Source: Hermodice carunculata (Eukaryota; Annelida; Polychaeta; Eunicida; Amphinomidae). Taken from it: a stretch of DNA of 64,000 bases. A model generated the notes under the pieces. That model did not search any database and was not told the origin of the DNA. It was given only the letters and a program-made list of their open reading frames with translations. Positions 1 to 11,830 of this stretch are shown piece by piece; the first letter of the stretch is position 1; each line of letters starts with the position of its first letter. The position numbers and the translations under genes were made by a program. The DNA is taken from assembly GCA_964020975.1 (NCBI GenBank), contig OZ026628.1, positions 17,332,240-17,396,239 of the forward strand, given 5' to 3'.

Positions 1-1742
1 GTCATCGCAATCATTATCTTTGTGTCATCATTATATATATTATGCACTTTGTTTTATGTCCAATGTAATGTTTATGAGTCTGAACCTATATCTGAATTTT
101 TGAGAAAATTGCTACCTTTTTGTCAAATTTAACAGAAAAAAAACAGGACAATTTCCTACAAGATCAGCTTAACGCTAGGGAAGACACCCTTGTTACTAAT
201 ACCCATCTGTTCTAGATTGCATATCGTCCAACTGATTAAATTGAAGAATGTCACTTTATTGCGAGCGACAAAATCACGCTCCCTGGCCCATTCCCAAATT
301 ACTTTTGAGGAAGTGTTTTAATGAGCTGTTACTAAAGATATATTTCAGGTAATCAGGCAATCACTCGATGAAGGTACCAAATTTATATTTCTTGTCTTCA
401 AGTATTGGGATAAAATATGTTGCCCCTCTATCTACTGTCTACTAAAGAGCCTTTGGAATATTCAAAGTGAAGCTATCAAAATGCCAGACACGGTCCTACC
501 ATTATAAATACTTGTGTTTGGGGGACAAATACCTTTTGAACCCCACTGATCTGCTGTGCCAGCATTTTAAACACTGTGTGAATGATGAGAACTTCAGCTC
601 AGTTGCATTTTAATGGTATGCAGTTAGAAACCCTCTCCATCTTGACAGGTGTGTTCACAGCAAAACGGAACAATGAAATGAACTTTAGTTTGCCGTTGTG
701 AAAAAAAACATAAAGGAGCTCGAATAAGCGTGCTTCACAAATTTTCCAGTCAAACAAATCATTCATCAGTACTATCCGCATGCAGTTGGAGCTGCACTTC
801 AATACGGATTCCCCATCCTATAAAAGATAATTTAAATGTAAAGTGCAACATATGTTTCAAAGGGACAATGGGTAACGAGGAAACGACTCTTGGAATACGT
901 ATATTAGCATTTGTCCTAATGCAGGACATAATGGTATACATTAAAACAGTATTAAAAAATGAAAATACAAAAGGAAACCTGGTTTGGACATGATATCATT
1001 TAGTAGAATTTTTATTGCTCTATATACCATCACAGACCTTTACCCGCTGCCAGAAACTATGCCATTTGCCATGGTATCTGATAATGCACTTACCCATTTA
1101 TTGTAAGCTTTTTTATGTTATCAAAACCTTTGTACCAGGCAGTTAGGGATACATGTTTCATAAACGAACATGGTTTTTTAAAAATAACATGCTAGAAACT
1201 GAAAATCAGAAGGGATGTCATCCACAGATGTGGTGGATAGTCCCTTTTGACTTATTTATCCTGTTCAGTAGCACAGTATCCATCAATTTGATTTGATAGA
1301 TATGCGCAGATGCCTCTACAGCCCTGGAAAGAAAGGAAACTACTTTCACTTAGGGACAAGAACAAGGCCTCCAGCCAAAATGCTGCAGAGAGCAGCCAGT
1401 CTTATCTGATTAATTAGCATATGCTCACAGCAGGCAGCACATCAAAGTATCCATCTCTGCCCTTGTTTGCCTTGAAACACTGGTGATGAGTCACTACCAT
1501 TAATACAGGACTGAAACCATTATGAAATCATTGACAAAAGTTCCGTGAAAACCTTTTTGCAGTTAGTTTTATATTTCATCGTAGTTTATTATTGTATGAC
1601 CATATGTTTTACCTTTCATGAAGTTGCATGTGCAAAATATCATTCATTGCACATTTGCCAATGAACTTGTCAAAATATTATGCATTGGGCAGTGATATTC
1701 GTTTGGAAGGTATCAGGTGTGTTGTAATTTTTGATGTTGTAG
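1..1742. other. No gene recognised; probable intron of receptor unit A
   Basis: AT-rich sequence without a recognisable domain. The only open frames are short and show no protein signature. It lies directly upstream of the tail exon that starts at 1743, so it is most simply part of the last intron of a receptor gene whose 5' exons are outside the window. This is inferred from position only. Confidence 0.4.
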
Positions 1743-2071
1743 AGCCACGTATAGGAAGAGGTCACTTAAAAGCACAGTCTTCTGCCAGTATCTTGGCACT
1801 GACAGAAACAGACAGTAATATCACTAATGTTACTGCACCACCTGTATCAGCTGCAGAGCAACCTATTTGGGATGAACAGCATCTCTTTCTACCTTATGCT
1901 GTATCTCTGGAAAAGCAAAGCAACAAGAGGTCTCACACATATGCCAATATTCCTGAACATCACAGTGACTCGGCAGATATGAATGATTTTTCGAATGGTA
2001 TGACAACTATTCATAAGACAGACTACACTGCCATCCGTACCACCGCAATATACGTGAATACTGAGATATAA
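1743..2071 (+). CDS. Terminal cytoplasmic-tail exon of an Ig-type receptor (unit A), 5' part outside window
   Basis: A phase-1 acceptor (GATGTTGTAG) opens a frame of about 108 residues ending at TAA (2069-2071). The sequence is polar, with no membrane span. It holds tyrosine motifs LPYAVSL, HTYANIPEH, TDYTAIRTT and AIYVNTEI at the very C-terminus. YANI and YVNT fit the pYxN consensus for Grb2-type SH2 domains, and TDYTAI fits the TxYxx(V/I/L) switch-motif pattern. The phase-1 start is compatible with the phase-1 end of the transmembrane exon in the complete receptor at 34728-60513, so I read it as the final exon of a related receptor. A second, broken copy of its end and 3' UTR lies at 5085-5700. 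The family assignment is by inference, since no Ig or membrane exon of this unit is in the window. An exon of an unrelated tyrosine-signalling protein is the alternative. Confidence 0.6.
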
Positions 2072-2530
2072 CATAATGTTACAAGGCATATGGGGCACAT
2101 CCACATGTCTGGATCAATGCATTAGAGATATTCAAAGGTTGTCAAAAGTTGAAAGATTTAAATGTTGCTATTGTAGATTAGCATAATAGCTAGAGCAGTT
2201 AAAACAATGATTGAAGATCTCATGAGTGTTCTCTAGTATATGTAAATTTATTTTAATAGTTTACAAAAAACTACGTACATCTCTATTGTGTTGAACTCTT
2301 GGAAAATCGGAAGATTTGATGAAAATGAATCGCCTTATTCCTCATTTTTTTAAACTTCCTCCATTCATGTAACTGTGAGAAAGATTTCGACACCACGAAA
2401 TATGTTTGCTTACAGTTGTGCATAAGACCTCTCAAAATGAGAGGCTTCAGATCCATTGTCTTCCTTTAGAGCATTGTTCCAAACCCACACCAAGGAAACC
2501 TATTCCCTAAGGCAGGCTCTAACCGGGTTC
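2072..2530 (+). other. 3' UTR of receptor unit A, conserved in a second copy
   Basis: Non-coding sequence after the stop codon at 2071 that aligns by eye along its whole length with 5256-5700. Shared words include AAGGCATATGGGGCA, CTTGGAAAATC and GGCTCTAACC. Conservation well beyond the stop codon shows that the two tails arose by segmental duplication. The similarity ends where the minus-strand LINE begins. Confidence 0.55.
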
Positions 2531-4510
2531 ATATGGAATAACATCCACATCATTTAGTAGAATTGTACAGTTATCAATATAATGTGAGATCCTGATTTCT
2601 CTTTTGTAAATTTTATAGCCATTAACATTATCATCATTATAAAGAATGCTTTGAGTTTATATTACATTATAAAGTCCTGTCCGAAGTTAAATTTCTCTAA
2701 AAGTTTTGTCATAAATTCCCGATAAACCGTGTCAAATGCTTTTGGAAACTCTAAGCATAACATGACACCTTACTTTCTGTAAAACTATGAGTAATCCATA
2801 AGATCTTGTGTCAATCTTGCGTTGTATCCAATGAAACGCTTTCTTATATATGCTGTTTGATCAGAATGGTTGATATTTTGTATAAGCTTCTGTCTGCAGC
2901 CTTCTAGACAAGGCAAAGGCAATTATCTTATAATCATGGTTCATTAGACTTATTGGTGTGTAATTCTAGAATAAATCTCTATCATCTTTTTGGAAAATAA
3001 GGGCTAATACTGCTTTTTGGAGGAATCAGTCAATTCAGCGTCAACAAAAACTTCGCTTAGCATATACACGAAAAGAGATTTAAGCACATGCCAGTAATTT
3101 TTTATAGAAGTCTGGGGTCAGACCATTTAACCCTTGTGCTTTATTCTTTTCAAGCTCATGAATCACTGTTGATATTTCATCTTCAGAAATATAAGTATCG
3201 CACAATTGTTTCTTATTTTCAGACAAAGTTTTGGTAACATTTACTTTCTGTAAATATTTGTCCACATCACCTGGTGCACAATCTTAAGCGTATATTTTTT
3301 CATAGAAGTTTGCAGCATCAAGTGTTTTACTGTCTTTATGCACTATGAGATTGCCATCTTTCAATCTCTTTGTTACATTAAAACATTTATGCCTTTTCTA
3401 AAACCTCACGAAATGCTTTGTGCTTTTTTCCGCTTCTTCTGCCCATTTTACCCTTGCACGTATCTTTATACCATTTGCCTTTTCATCATATCTGTGTTGT
3501 AGTTGTTCACTCAAAGTATTCTTTTTTCCAAGTAATGACACACTGCCTGGTTCTTCATTTAGATGATTAAATACATCATCCAACACTTTCTGTAAAGCCT
3601 CTAATTTATTATATTTGGCCTTAGCCTTTGATATGGAATAGCGTATTGTGAACTATTTCAGTTCTATTTTAACTATTTCCCAAAGTAGTCTTTTTGATTT
3701 TAAATCTTTATACTCATCCATATTATCAATAATCTTCTTCTCCATGTCCTGGCCATATTTTTCATCATCAAGCAAGTCAGCAATCAACTGCCAGTAGTCT
3801 TTGCCCCTTACATTTCCTACCATTTTAAAAGTTGTGATGACTGCTTAATGTTCTGCACCCACTACACGTATGACCTTAGCACTTTTTTTTTCTGTTACAA
3901 AAAAGTTATTGAACACAAGTTTATAATCAAACATACTTTTAGTGACACATTTTTTTAATCATAAAAAGTGAAGCTTCTTTTTAGTGGATACAGTTTTGAG
4001 CATGTACCATGTACTCTCAATTTTTAAATCATCTCGTTTAAGTTTTTTTTTTTTCTACTTTTGTCCCTTGACCCTGCATCAGGACTACGATCCGTATCCT
4101 TAAACAACAATTCAAATCACCTGGTATTATAATATTTTTATCATTTGCTGTAAATTCTCTACTCCATTTTGTTTAAAGGTCAAAGAACTCCTTTCTGTAT
4201 TTTTTTTCATCATTTGGGGCACCGGCATTAACCAACGTTAATGTTTCTTGGTCCAGTTCGACATTTACAGTACAGGTAGCCTCCTACATCACTGCTCAAA
4301 TGAACATTTAAAATTTTAACTTCTATTTTTTGTGACAAAAAAATGCTGACACCTCTGCCACGGCCTGAATCTTAAGTTGCATGAATTACGTGACCCTTCC
4401 ACCCAGCATCAAATTATGGTTTCAATTTTTGATCCATGAAAAACATTTCCTGTGTTTATGATGGTCATTAAGACCTCTTACATTTAATGTCATAATAGAC
4501 AGTTCAGATT
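2530..4510 (-). mobile_element. Truncated, decayed L1/Tx1-like LINE ORF2
   Basis: Read on the minus strand, the order is that of a LINE ORF2. An endonuclease start (MTLNVRGLNDHHKH, about 4490-4450) comes first. A linker with KIRARVKWAEEAEKSTKHF (about 3460-3400) follows. The reverse transcriptase then shows KAQGLNGLTPDFYKKL (near 3130), YTPISLMNHDYKIIA (near 2940), FPKAFDTVYREFM (near 2740) and a YIDNCTILLND active-site box (near 2560), where the first Asp is kept and the second replaced. Known L1/Tx1-like elements carry NKAPGLDGLTPEFYK and PISLLNTDYKI in these places. The frame is broken many times and the copy stops soon after the YxDD box. It sits antisense between two related tail exons of the receptor family. 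Exact clade is uncertain. Confidence 0.75.
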
Positions 4511-4752
4511 TTGTCGTCACTGTCTAAATATAGAGCCTGTTGTCGTTCTGACACCTAACATAGCCTTCAATACAGCCATGTATAGAGTCTCAATCATCCC
4601 CAAACTTATTTTCAACTAGCGTTCAAATCCATAAATTATGTCGGCCAAAAAGAAAACATGTAGTGCTTTCTTTACAATAAAAGAAAATTCAGGATCTGGT
4701 TCCATTGATGGCCGTAAATCTTGTCCTTGCTTTGCTTATGATCATCCTAGAT

Positions 4753-5060
4753 TCAGTACAGAACTCTTTCAGTATGCACAGCTATTTTGCAAGACTTTTC
4801 CCTAAATGAAGCAAGAAACATCATGAGGTCAACTAGCATCAGTGTGAGCCACTTAAGGAAGCTGTCAAAGGAGCACCTTGCTTTAAGACTGTGCATAAGG
4901 TCATTCACAAGAATAGTAAGTAGAAAGCAAGAAGTAGGAAAGCCTTTTCTAACTCCTATCATAGCAGTGATAATTGCGACACCTAAAATGCATTTACACG
5001 CATTGTGCATGCACGCTAAAGCTAGCAACATTAATGCACCACATCCCAAATATTTCACAC
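4753..5060 (-). mobile_element. Fragment of a second LINE reverse transcriptase
   Basis: The minus-strand frame contains GVRKGFPTSC followed by a VNDLMHSLK-like segment and then MLVDLMMFLASFRE. These resemble the G-V-R-Q-G-x-P-x-S and M-D-D-T-x-L-L-A-x-S-R-E boxes of non-LTR reverse transcriptases, with the second catalytic Asp lost. The sequence differs from the neighbouring L1/Tx1-like element, so this is a different family. The fragment ends against the upstream edge of the second tail copy. Only about 300 bases are recognisable. Confidence 0.55.
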
Positions 5061-5084
5061 CTTCATCAGTGCATGTCTTGGTAC

Positions 5085-5255
5085 TCGATTGTAAGCATAT
5101 GACAATATTCCTGAACATGAGGTTGACTTTGCAGGGATGACAGATATTTCGAACATTACGGAAAACCACCAAAACAGACCCCGTGGACAGCAACCATATT
5201 ACAGACTACGTTGCCATCCGTACCACAGCAACATATGTAAATACAGAGATATGAC
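5085..5255 (+). pseudogene. Broken second copy of the receptor tail exon (unit B)
   Basis: This stretch aligns with 1940-2071. One frame reads AYDNIPEH and continues about 30 residues. A different frame then reads TDYVAIRTTATYVNTEI followed by TGA (5253-5255), matching the TDYTAIRTTAIYVNTEI end of unit A. The two halves are not in one frame, so this copy looks frameshifted. An assembly error cannot be excluded. The upstream half of the exon is missing and abuts a LINE fragment. The last 17 residues are nearly identical to unit A, which suggests a fairly recent duplication or past constraint. Confidence 0.6.
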
Positions 5256-5700
5256 ATGCAGTTGTAAGGCATATGGGGCATATCCACATGTCAGGATCAA
5301 TGCATCAGATATTCAAGAGTGGCCAATAGGTCAAAGATATAACGTTGCTATGGTAGATAAGCACAAAACTGGAGCAGTTAAAACAGAGATTGAATTTTGC
5401 ATGATTGTTCACTCGTATATGAAAATTTATTGAAAAACTTTTTTTTAAAAAACACGAACATCCTGATTTTATTCATCACTTGGAAAATCTAAGACCTGAT
5501 GCCATTCAATTGCTGAATTCCACATTTTTAAAACTGTCTCCCCATATGTTACCGTGAAAAAGATTTTGACACATAATATGTTTGATTACAGTTACGCGCA
5601 AGATCTGTCAAAATGACATGTTTCATGTCTATTGCTTTTTTCGGTACATTGCTCCCAATTCACACCAAAAAAGCTATATGCTGAGGTAGGCTCTAACCAA
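5256..5700 (+). other. Duplicated 3' UTR of unit B
   Basis: Aligns with 2072-2530 (see unit A). Shared blocks include AGGCATATGGGGCATATCC against AGGCATATGGGGCACATCC, and ATTCACACCAAAAAAGC against ACCCACACCAAGGAAAC. No gene is seen from the end of this block to about 6375. Confidence 0.55.
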
Positions 5701-6379
5701 GAAGAGAATGCTAATTTTACTGGCCAGTCCCTGGAGCCTAGAACCGAGGTTCAATGGTTTTACCAGATACTTGATTCTTATAAGAAATACAAACAATATG
5801 TTATAAATTTATTCTACTCTTGAAAAATTCCGCACAATTACACATAGTTTATAGGAAGTTAGTCCTTTTTCTATTTCATATTTTTATGTAATCATTTCAT
5901 ATTCTTCTGAAGAAAGGTTCTCACACGAAAACAGTACACATTATCACCCAGACTTACCAAGGTGTTTTCAATGTCTGTCAGAATAACATTGATAAATGAT
6001 AATAGGCGAAAGAAATCAATGTTCTTTTCTGTCTCTACTTCTTTATGTGCTGTCTTCTTTGTTATTGAATCCTTATGCTCAACATGCAGTTTTTACGAGG
6101 AACGTGTGCAATATAGACAACAGTAATTCCATATATATACAGGTTAGACAGGGACAGGTTAGCTTATGGAGAGTAAAGAGTTCGAACTGCGGAATAGGAT
6201 ATTGACTACTAGGAAGTGGTTCTGGGCAAAAAGACACAAATACAATTTATTTGGTTAAAGCAGTTGTCTTTTGGCAGGTTAAGAAACCGACGTATTTCTG
6301 TTTGATCAATACACGGTTTGTACGTATGATTCATTTGTTTTGGGTTTTTTTGTTTTTTGTTTGGTTTTTTTTTTTGGGG

Positions 6380-8215
6380 GGGTGTCATGGCCCCCTTCGA
6401 AGAAGGTGGGGCATATAGCTTTGCACATGTCGGTCAGTCGGTCAGTCCGTCTGTCTGTCGATCGGTCAGTCGATAGACTGTAGTTTCTGCACAATTACCC
6501 AAAAAGTTTTTTAAGCTAGGACTTTGATACTGTACAGGTGTATCATTCTAGTCAAAAGCTAGGCCAAGTATGAAGATAGGTTACCTTGGCCTAATTTCCA
6601 AGGTCACAGTAGTACCCAAATTAACTTTGATTTCTGCACAATAACTATAGATGTTTTTAAGCTAGGACTTTTATATTGCACAGCCTTATGGTTGCCTATA
6701 AGGGCTAGTTTGAGTTTGTAGATGGGTGACCTTGACCCTATTTTAAAGGTCACAGAGCAACTTAACTGAATATGGTTTCATGCTTTCTGCATAATAACAA
6801 ATACCTTGGAGCTAGGACTTTTATATTGCACAGCTTTATGGTTCTCTGTAGGGGCTAGATTAAGTTTGAAGATGGGTGACCTTGACCCAGTTTTCAGGGT
6901 CACAGAGAGATTACAAATTCCTGTGATTTCCGCACAATAACTCAAGAAGTTTTGAGCTTGGACTTTGATACTGTACAGGTTTATCATGCTAGTCAAAAGC
7001 TAGCCAAATTTGAAGATGGTTGACCTTGACCTATATTCCAAGGTCACATTGGTACCTGAGTTAACGTTGGTTTCCGTGCATTAACTGGAGAGGTTTTTAA
7101 GGTAGGACTTTCATATTGCACAGGATTATAGGCCTTATTTTGGACTAGGCGAAGTTTGAAGATGGATGACCTTGACCCTATTTTAAAGGTCACAGAGCCA
7201 CTTAACTGAATATAGTTTCATGCTTTCTGCATAATAAATTATACCTTGGAGCTAGGACTTTCATATTGCACAGCTTTATGGTTCTCTGTAAGAGCTAGGT
7301 TGAGTTTGAAGATGGTTGACATTGACCCAGTTTTCAGGGTCACAGAGAGATTGTAGAATTCCTGTGATTTCTGCACAATAACTCAAAATGTTTTTGATTT
7401 CGGACTGGGATACTTTGCAGGTCTATAGTTCTTGCTAAGGGCTAGAAGAAGTTTAAAGTTTGGTGACCTTGAATTAATTTCCAAGGTCACATTGGTACCT
7501 GCGTTAACTTTGGTTTCCACATGATAACGGAAGAGGTTTTTAAACTAGGACTTTTATATTGGACTGGATAATTATTCGTATTGGGGGCCAGGTCGCGTTT
7601 GAATATGGGTGACCGTGACCTAATTATAAAGGTCACAGAGCCACTTTGTTGAATACTGTTTGTGCATGATGACTTGCATTTTAGAGGTAGCACTTTTATA
7701 TTGCACAGCCTTATGGTTGCCTATAAGGGCTAGTTTGAGTTTGTAGATGGGTGACCTTGACCCAGTTTGGAGAGTCGCACACAGACAGTAGACTTCCTGT
7801 GTTTTTTGCACAATAACTAAAGACGTTTTTGAGCAAGGACTTGGATACTGCACCACTATATTGTCCTTGTTAAGGGCTAAAAGAAATATAAAGTTTGGTG
7901 ACCTTGATCTTAATTCCAAGGTCACATATTCACCTGATTTAAATTTGGTTTCTGCATGATCACTGACGAGGTTTTTAAGCTAGGACTTTTCTATTGTACA
8001 AGATTATAGTCCATATTCGGGGCTAGTCGAAGATGGGTGACCTTGACCAAATTTTAAACGTCACGGAGCCACTTTACTTAATATGGTTTCATGATTTCCG
8101 CATGATAACTTGTACTTTAGAGCTATGACTTTTATATTGCACAGCTTTACGGTTCCCTATAAAGACTAGGTTGAGAATAAAGATGGGAGACCTTGATACA
8201 GTTTTCTGACATTGA
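6380..8215. repeat. 146-bp tandem satellite with higher-order trimers
   Basis: About twelve diverged units follow one another. The landmark CTAGGACTT (or variant) recurs near 6516, 6662, 6812, 6957, 7102, 7252, 7399, 7545, 7687, 7834, 7979 and 8123, so the period is about 146 bp. Units fall into three types in repeating order, giving four trimers of about 440 bp. Most units carry a TGACCTTGACC-like word about 10-14 bp from an AAGGTCA-like word in inverted orientation. The head (6375-6490) is G-rich, then runs through GTCGGTCAGTCGGTCAGTC-type short repeats. Open frames through the array are by-products of the repeat. Similar words recur as remnants near 14690, 58250 and 63390. Confidence 0.85.
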
Positions 8216-8229
8216 TGTATGATCAACCT

Positions 8230-8364
8230 TCACTAATTTTGTAACGTCACGAGTGCCCCACCTACAACTATCAATAGGGTAGTGAGGGCAAAGGTAATGA
8301 GGGCGGGGGGGCATCTTTGTTTTGCAAACATATCTTGGGCTTTTTGTTTGTTTTTTGGAAAAGT

Positions 8365-8396
<32 letters not shown>

Positions 8397-9424
8397 TTTT
8401 GTTTTTGTGGGGGTTTTCGTTTTTATTTCGTTTGTCTGCTTGCTTTTTTTCGTGTGTTTTTTTCGGGGGGGGTGTTTGTTTTTCTTTATTTCTTGTTTTT
8501 GGTGGGGTGTATTTATGGCATGTAGTTTCAGACATCTTACATCAACTACAGTCAGAAGTTAATAAAGCACATTTTGATAAATTTTAGTTAGTTTCAGATT
8601 GTTTATTGTATGTTTACTTTATTTTATGTATAAAATCACTTACCATGCTGAAATGTTATTTGTTCTTTTTGCAAAGTCTTAATGCGACAAGGTAAAATTG
8701 GCATTGTATACCTATATACATGATTTATAAGTGAGTGCCACCACTTGACAGTTCTGAAAACTAAATACTTTTGCAGTTTTGGAAACTATCACCAGGTGGT
8801 TGTATTAGTGTGAGACGCGACTGGGTTCCTGTTTGACAAGAACTAGATTGTCTTGTTACCTTCATACCAAGCCTTTGAAGGAGCAACAGCTCTGGAGTAC
8901 AGCTCCTGAAATTGTTGGTGCCATCTACTTCTTAGGAGGAGGTAGAACTTCCCATATACCTGCGCTGGGCGTGAGGTGTGACCATTGGCCACATGTGTGG
9001 CAGTGGTACATATTTGTATATTTTATCCTTTTTCTGAAGTAATGAAAACTGGTGTTTTCTTACCGTCGCTAGTACAAACCAATGCAAGTAAAACCGGTCC
9101 TGGTTGCATGCATAATGCATGCCTCATGTAGTTTGTGTATCGGTGTACAGAGTATGGGAATTTGGTTTCACTGTGAAGTAATGAAAATAAGCGTGTTATC
9201 AGTGTATTTTGCCAAAAGTGTAAAATTTGTGACATGTATAGTCTTCTGTTCACTGATTTTTAAATCGGTGGCGTGAGTACAAATTTGCAAATAAAAGGAC
9301 CTCATTAAGTATGCGTAAAACTGGCTTGTGTGTTTTATGGTCTGAGTCTGAGTCTGAGTTTAAGTAACTTTGTTGTGAGTGGCCATTCTAAAGCTGTATG
9401 CATTATCGGATTGTGCATTTGCAG
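8230..9424. other. Poly-T/G-rich stretch and unassigned sequence
   Basis: A long T tract at about 8364-8395 with surrounding T/G-rich sequence creates low-complexity open frames on both strands that are not proteins. The remainder up to the Ig remnant at 9425 shows no domain. A start codon at 9082 opens a hydrophobic frame (VLVACIMHASC) that could end in phase 1 before a GT near 9143, which would suit a signal exon. The donor is poor, so I do not call it. Confidence 0.4.
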
Positions 9425-9704
9425 CATATGAGGAAAACACTTGACTGACTGGTACAATAGGAGTCCCTCTAGAGATGCCCTACCCCTTCGTGTTCCCACT
9501 CTTCAAAAAGAAGATGGGTCTACATGGAAAATAATGTTCAGAAAATTCTTGCAGAGGAAACCTATATTGATGAAACACGTTAAAGCATTACTGATCAGTG
9601 GAAGTTCCATATATTCGCATCGAGACAAGAAGATGTTGGTCTCTACAGATGTTGGTGCGGGAGGCATGAACCATATCATAAGAACTTTGCTGTAACAGTG
9701 CATG
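9425..9704 (+). pseudogene. Decayed V-type Ig-domain exon (unit C)
   Basis: The exon keeps an acceptor (ATTTGCAG) and a possible GT donor at 9705. Its first part, in phase 1, reads AYEENT, a stop, then LTGTIGVPLEM, matching the first strand of the Ig exon at 27924. A second frame ends with ITDQWKFHIFASRQEDVG then LYRCWCGRHEPYHKNFAVTV. This has the DxGxYxC motif and last strand of a V-type Ig domain. Stops and a frame change between the two parts mean it cannot encode a domain as read. Length (280 nt) is close to the 297-nt Ig exon of the complete gene. The long open frame in this interval is in the wrong register. Confidence 0.65.
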
Positions 9705-10550
9705 GTTCGTCTTTCATTTTTATCAATGCAATTTATACACAAAGTTCAACTTCATAGTGCTATATTTCATTTTACAGATGCTATGCTATAGTTATCTGAT
9801 TTTTAAATAGACGCAAGCCTTCATGTATGGCGTTGAATTTGCAATTAATTAAATGACGCAGTAAATAATATTGTCATATACCCTTTATCATATCAGTAAT
9901 ATTGAGCTCTACACTGTTGAACTTTTCATGAATATGTACAATATTTTATCTGAACCATATGTGATAAATACTGCTTTGCTTATGCTTCAGCATTTACATA
10001 ATGTTGCACATTTAAAAATAGGGCTAAAAAGATGTCATCTGCTTTCTAGTTTTTCTGCCCAAACAAACTGACAGAAGAGTCGGAATTACCAAAACGTGTT
10101 AGGCTTACCGTGTCTGTTTTCATCTTTGGCACAAGTGAACTGTTTTTGGTTTCAAGTGGCTTGGCCTATATGCTTCGCAAAAAACAAAATTCTGTAGGTA
10201 AATGGAATATCTCAAAGGTTGAGATTTCTCGCTTAAAAGCACTAGTTGCTTTTTATGGATGACTGCTGTCTCAAGTCACGACGGTATTGGAATATGCATG
10301 TTTCTGATATGGACATTCTTGATTTTCTGCTTTTTTACATATTTGGTTTTGTTCTTATTGTCGGGTTGAAATTTATGAATATGAGCAATGTGTTTCCGAA
10401 CTGCATTTCGTCACCGAAGAAAGTTGTGCAGCCAAGTCAGAGGTGGGAGATCCGCAAGCGATAACCAATTGTAATAAGCAAAGGATGCCAAAATATTGTA
10501 AATCACAGCGAAACTATGTGGCAAGCCACAGGTTTTAATTTTTATTGAAC
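9705..10550. other. No gene seen between Ig remnant C and a repeat array
   Basis: AT-rich sequence without a domain, splice-bounded open frame or recognisable repeat. By position it corresponds to the intron that follows an Ig exon. Confidence 0.4.
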
Positions 10551-10559
10551 CATATGGCA

Positions 10560-11490
10560 AGCCAAACCAGCAGATATTCAAAAATGTCCTGCAGAGAATT
10601 TCACATACCCTGAAAGGTATGTAAGGACGCTGCAGCATGTCATGTTGAAGAAAACTCAGACCTCCCGGCAGGGAATTTTAAATACTTGAGGGAGCCTTTA
10701 ATCCTCTGTTCAGTTTCAAAAAAATCTAAAACGTTAACGTCTCTACAACATTAGATTCTGGACGCTGTGTCTTCAAAGAATAGTGCACAGAGAACCTAAA
10801 ACTGACTATAGGTAACTTTCTTCAAGGATGTTAAACTCGTTGCCTTCAATAGCACTCATAATTTCTCTGTAGAAAACTGAAAAAAATCCTCTAGAGAATT
10901 TGAAACATTTGACAGTTATCTTCGTAATTATCAATATGCATTTTGGTATATCACCATATTGTGTTTTTCAATGTTATCTTGCTGGAATGTCAATTAAATC
11001 AACAGAGCAGTTCTGCAGTCCTAGGGGAGATTTTCAATGTAAAATGTAGCAAGCTCGGCAAAAGAGAGAAATTAGGCACTCACAACATTAAACTGACGTG
11101 AATTCACATTTGTTACCTGTCGCCCACGTTTGCCAAAAGTGATATCTGCAGTTAGAACTACTACACATGCAAATTTTTATGACAGACTACTCCCGTAAAT
11201 ATTAACAGAATGGTCTACAGGCACTTCAAATTGTCTGCAAGCACTATCTAATTCTGTACAAAGGGTTGATTGACGAAACTCTTTCTGCAGATCTTTTCAT
11301 TTTCTCCAAATGTTTTAATTCTCACACAGAGAGCTGCTCACTTTCTGTAGAGAATTTTACTTCCGTACCACTAGTGTTGTATATACACTACCTTACCAGG
11401 ATATAACTTAAAACTCTCAGCATAGAATTAAAATTGTCAGCTAAAAATAAAAATATTCAGCAAACAATTGAAACCCTGCAGAAAGGTTTT
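10560..11490. repeat. Degenerate array of palindromic CTGCAGAG-type cores
   Basis: Short words such as CTGCAGAGAATTT, CTCTGTAGAAAAC, CTCTAGAGAATTTG and CCTGCAGAAAGGTTTTAA recur every few tens of bases, in both sense and complement forms. Cores tend to be palindromes (CTGCAG, CTCTAGAG). The same family forms arrays near 13030, 39670 and 41625. Confidence 0.55.
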
Positions 11491-11589
11491 AAGTACACCA
11501 TATTTCAAAATATATGTGCTGATCTGATTCCCACTTATATTCCTATGAGACAATAGGATACCGCAGTGAAGTTTGGGTGGCCTGTAGAT

Positions 11590-11830
11590 AAAAAGTGCTC
11601 CCTGGCGCTCCTGTGGTCTTACACATCCTAGCCAATCTACGTACCCTTTCACACGTGCATATTAAGTCCTCATTGGCCTGTCTTAAAAAAGTGAAATTGA
11701 TCTTTATCATATTGTGCACAATGCTACCGTGTATGGCAAACATGAAATTCAATGACAAAGTGGAGAGGGATCCAGCAGTAGGGAATCTGACATTGGTTAC
11801 CCACTTGTCCGGTATGGTGCCTTTGTAATT
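11590..11830. repeat. Paralogous intron block (pair with 40320-40560)
   Basis: TGCTCCCTGGCGCTC at 11597 corresponds to TGCTCCTTGGCGCTC at 40319, and similarity continues for about 240 bases in the same order and strand. Both blocks follow a palindromic-core array downstream of an Ig exon, which supports duplication of a whole receptor segment. Open frames here are short and unrecognised. The interval from about 11900 to the next Ig remnant shows nothing else. Confidence 0.5.

Noticed and set aside
8282-8587. Overlapping Phe-rich open frames
   Set aside because: They are produced by a long T tract, with no start context or domain.
9441-9695. 84-residue open frame as a real protein
   Set aside because: It is in the wrong register over a decayed Ig exon. 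The Ig motifs are read in other frames.
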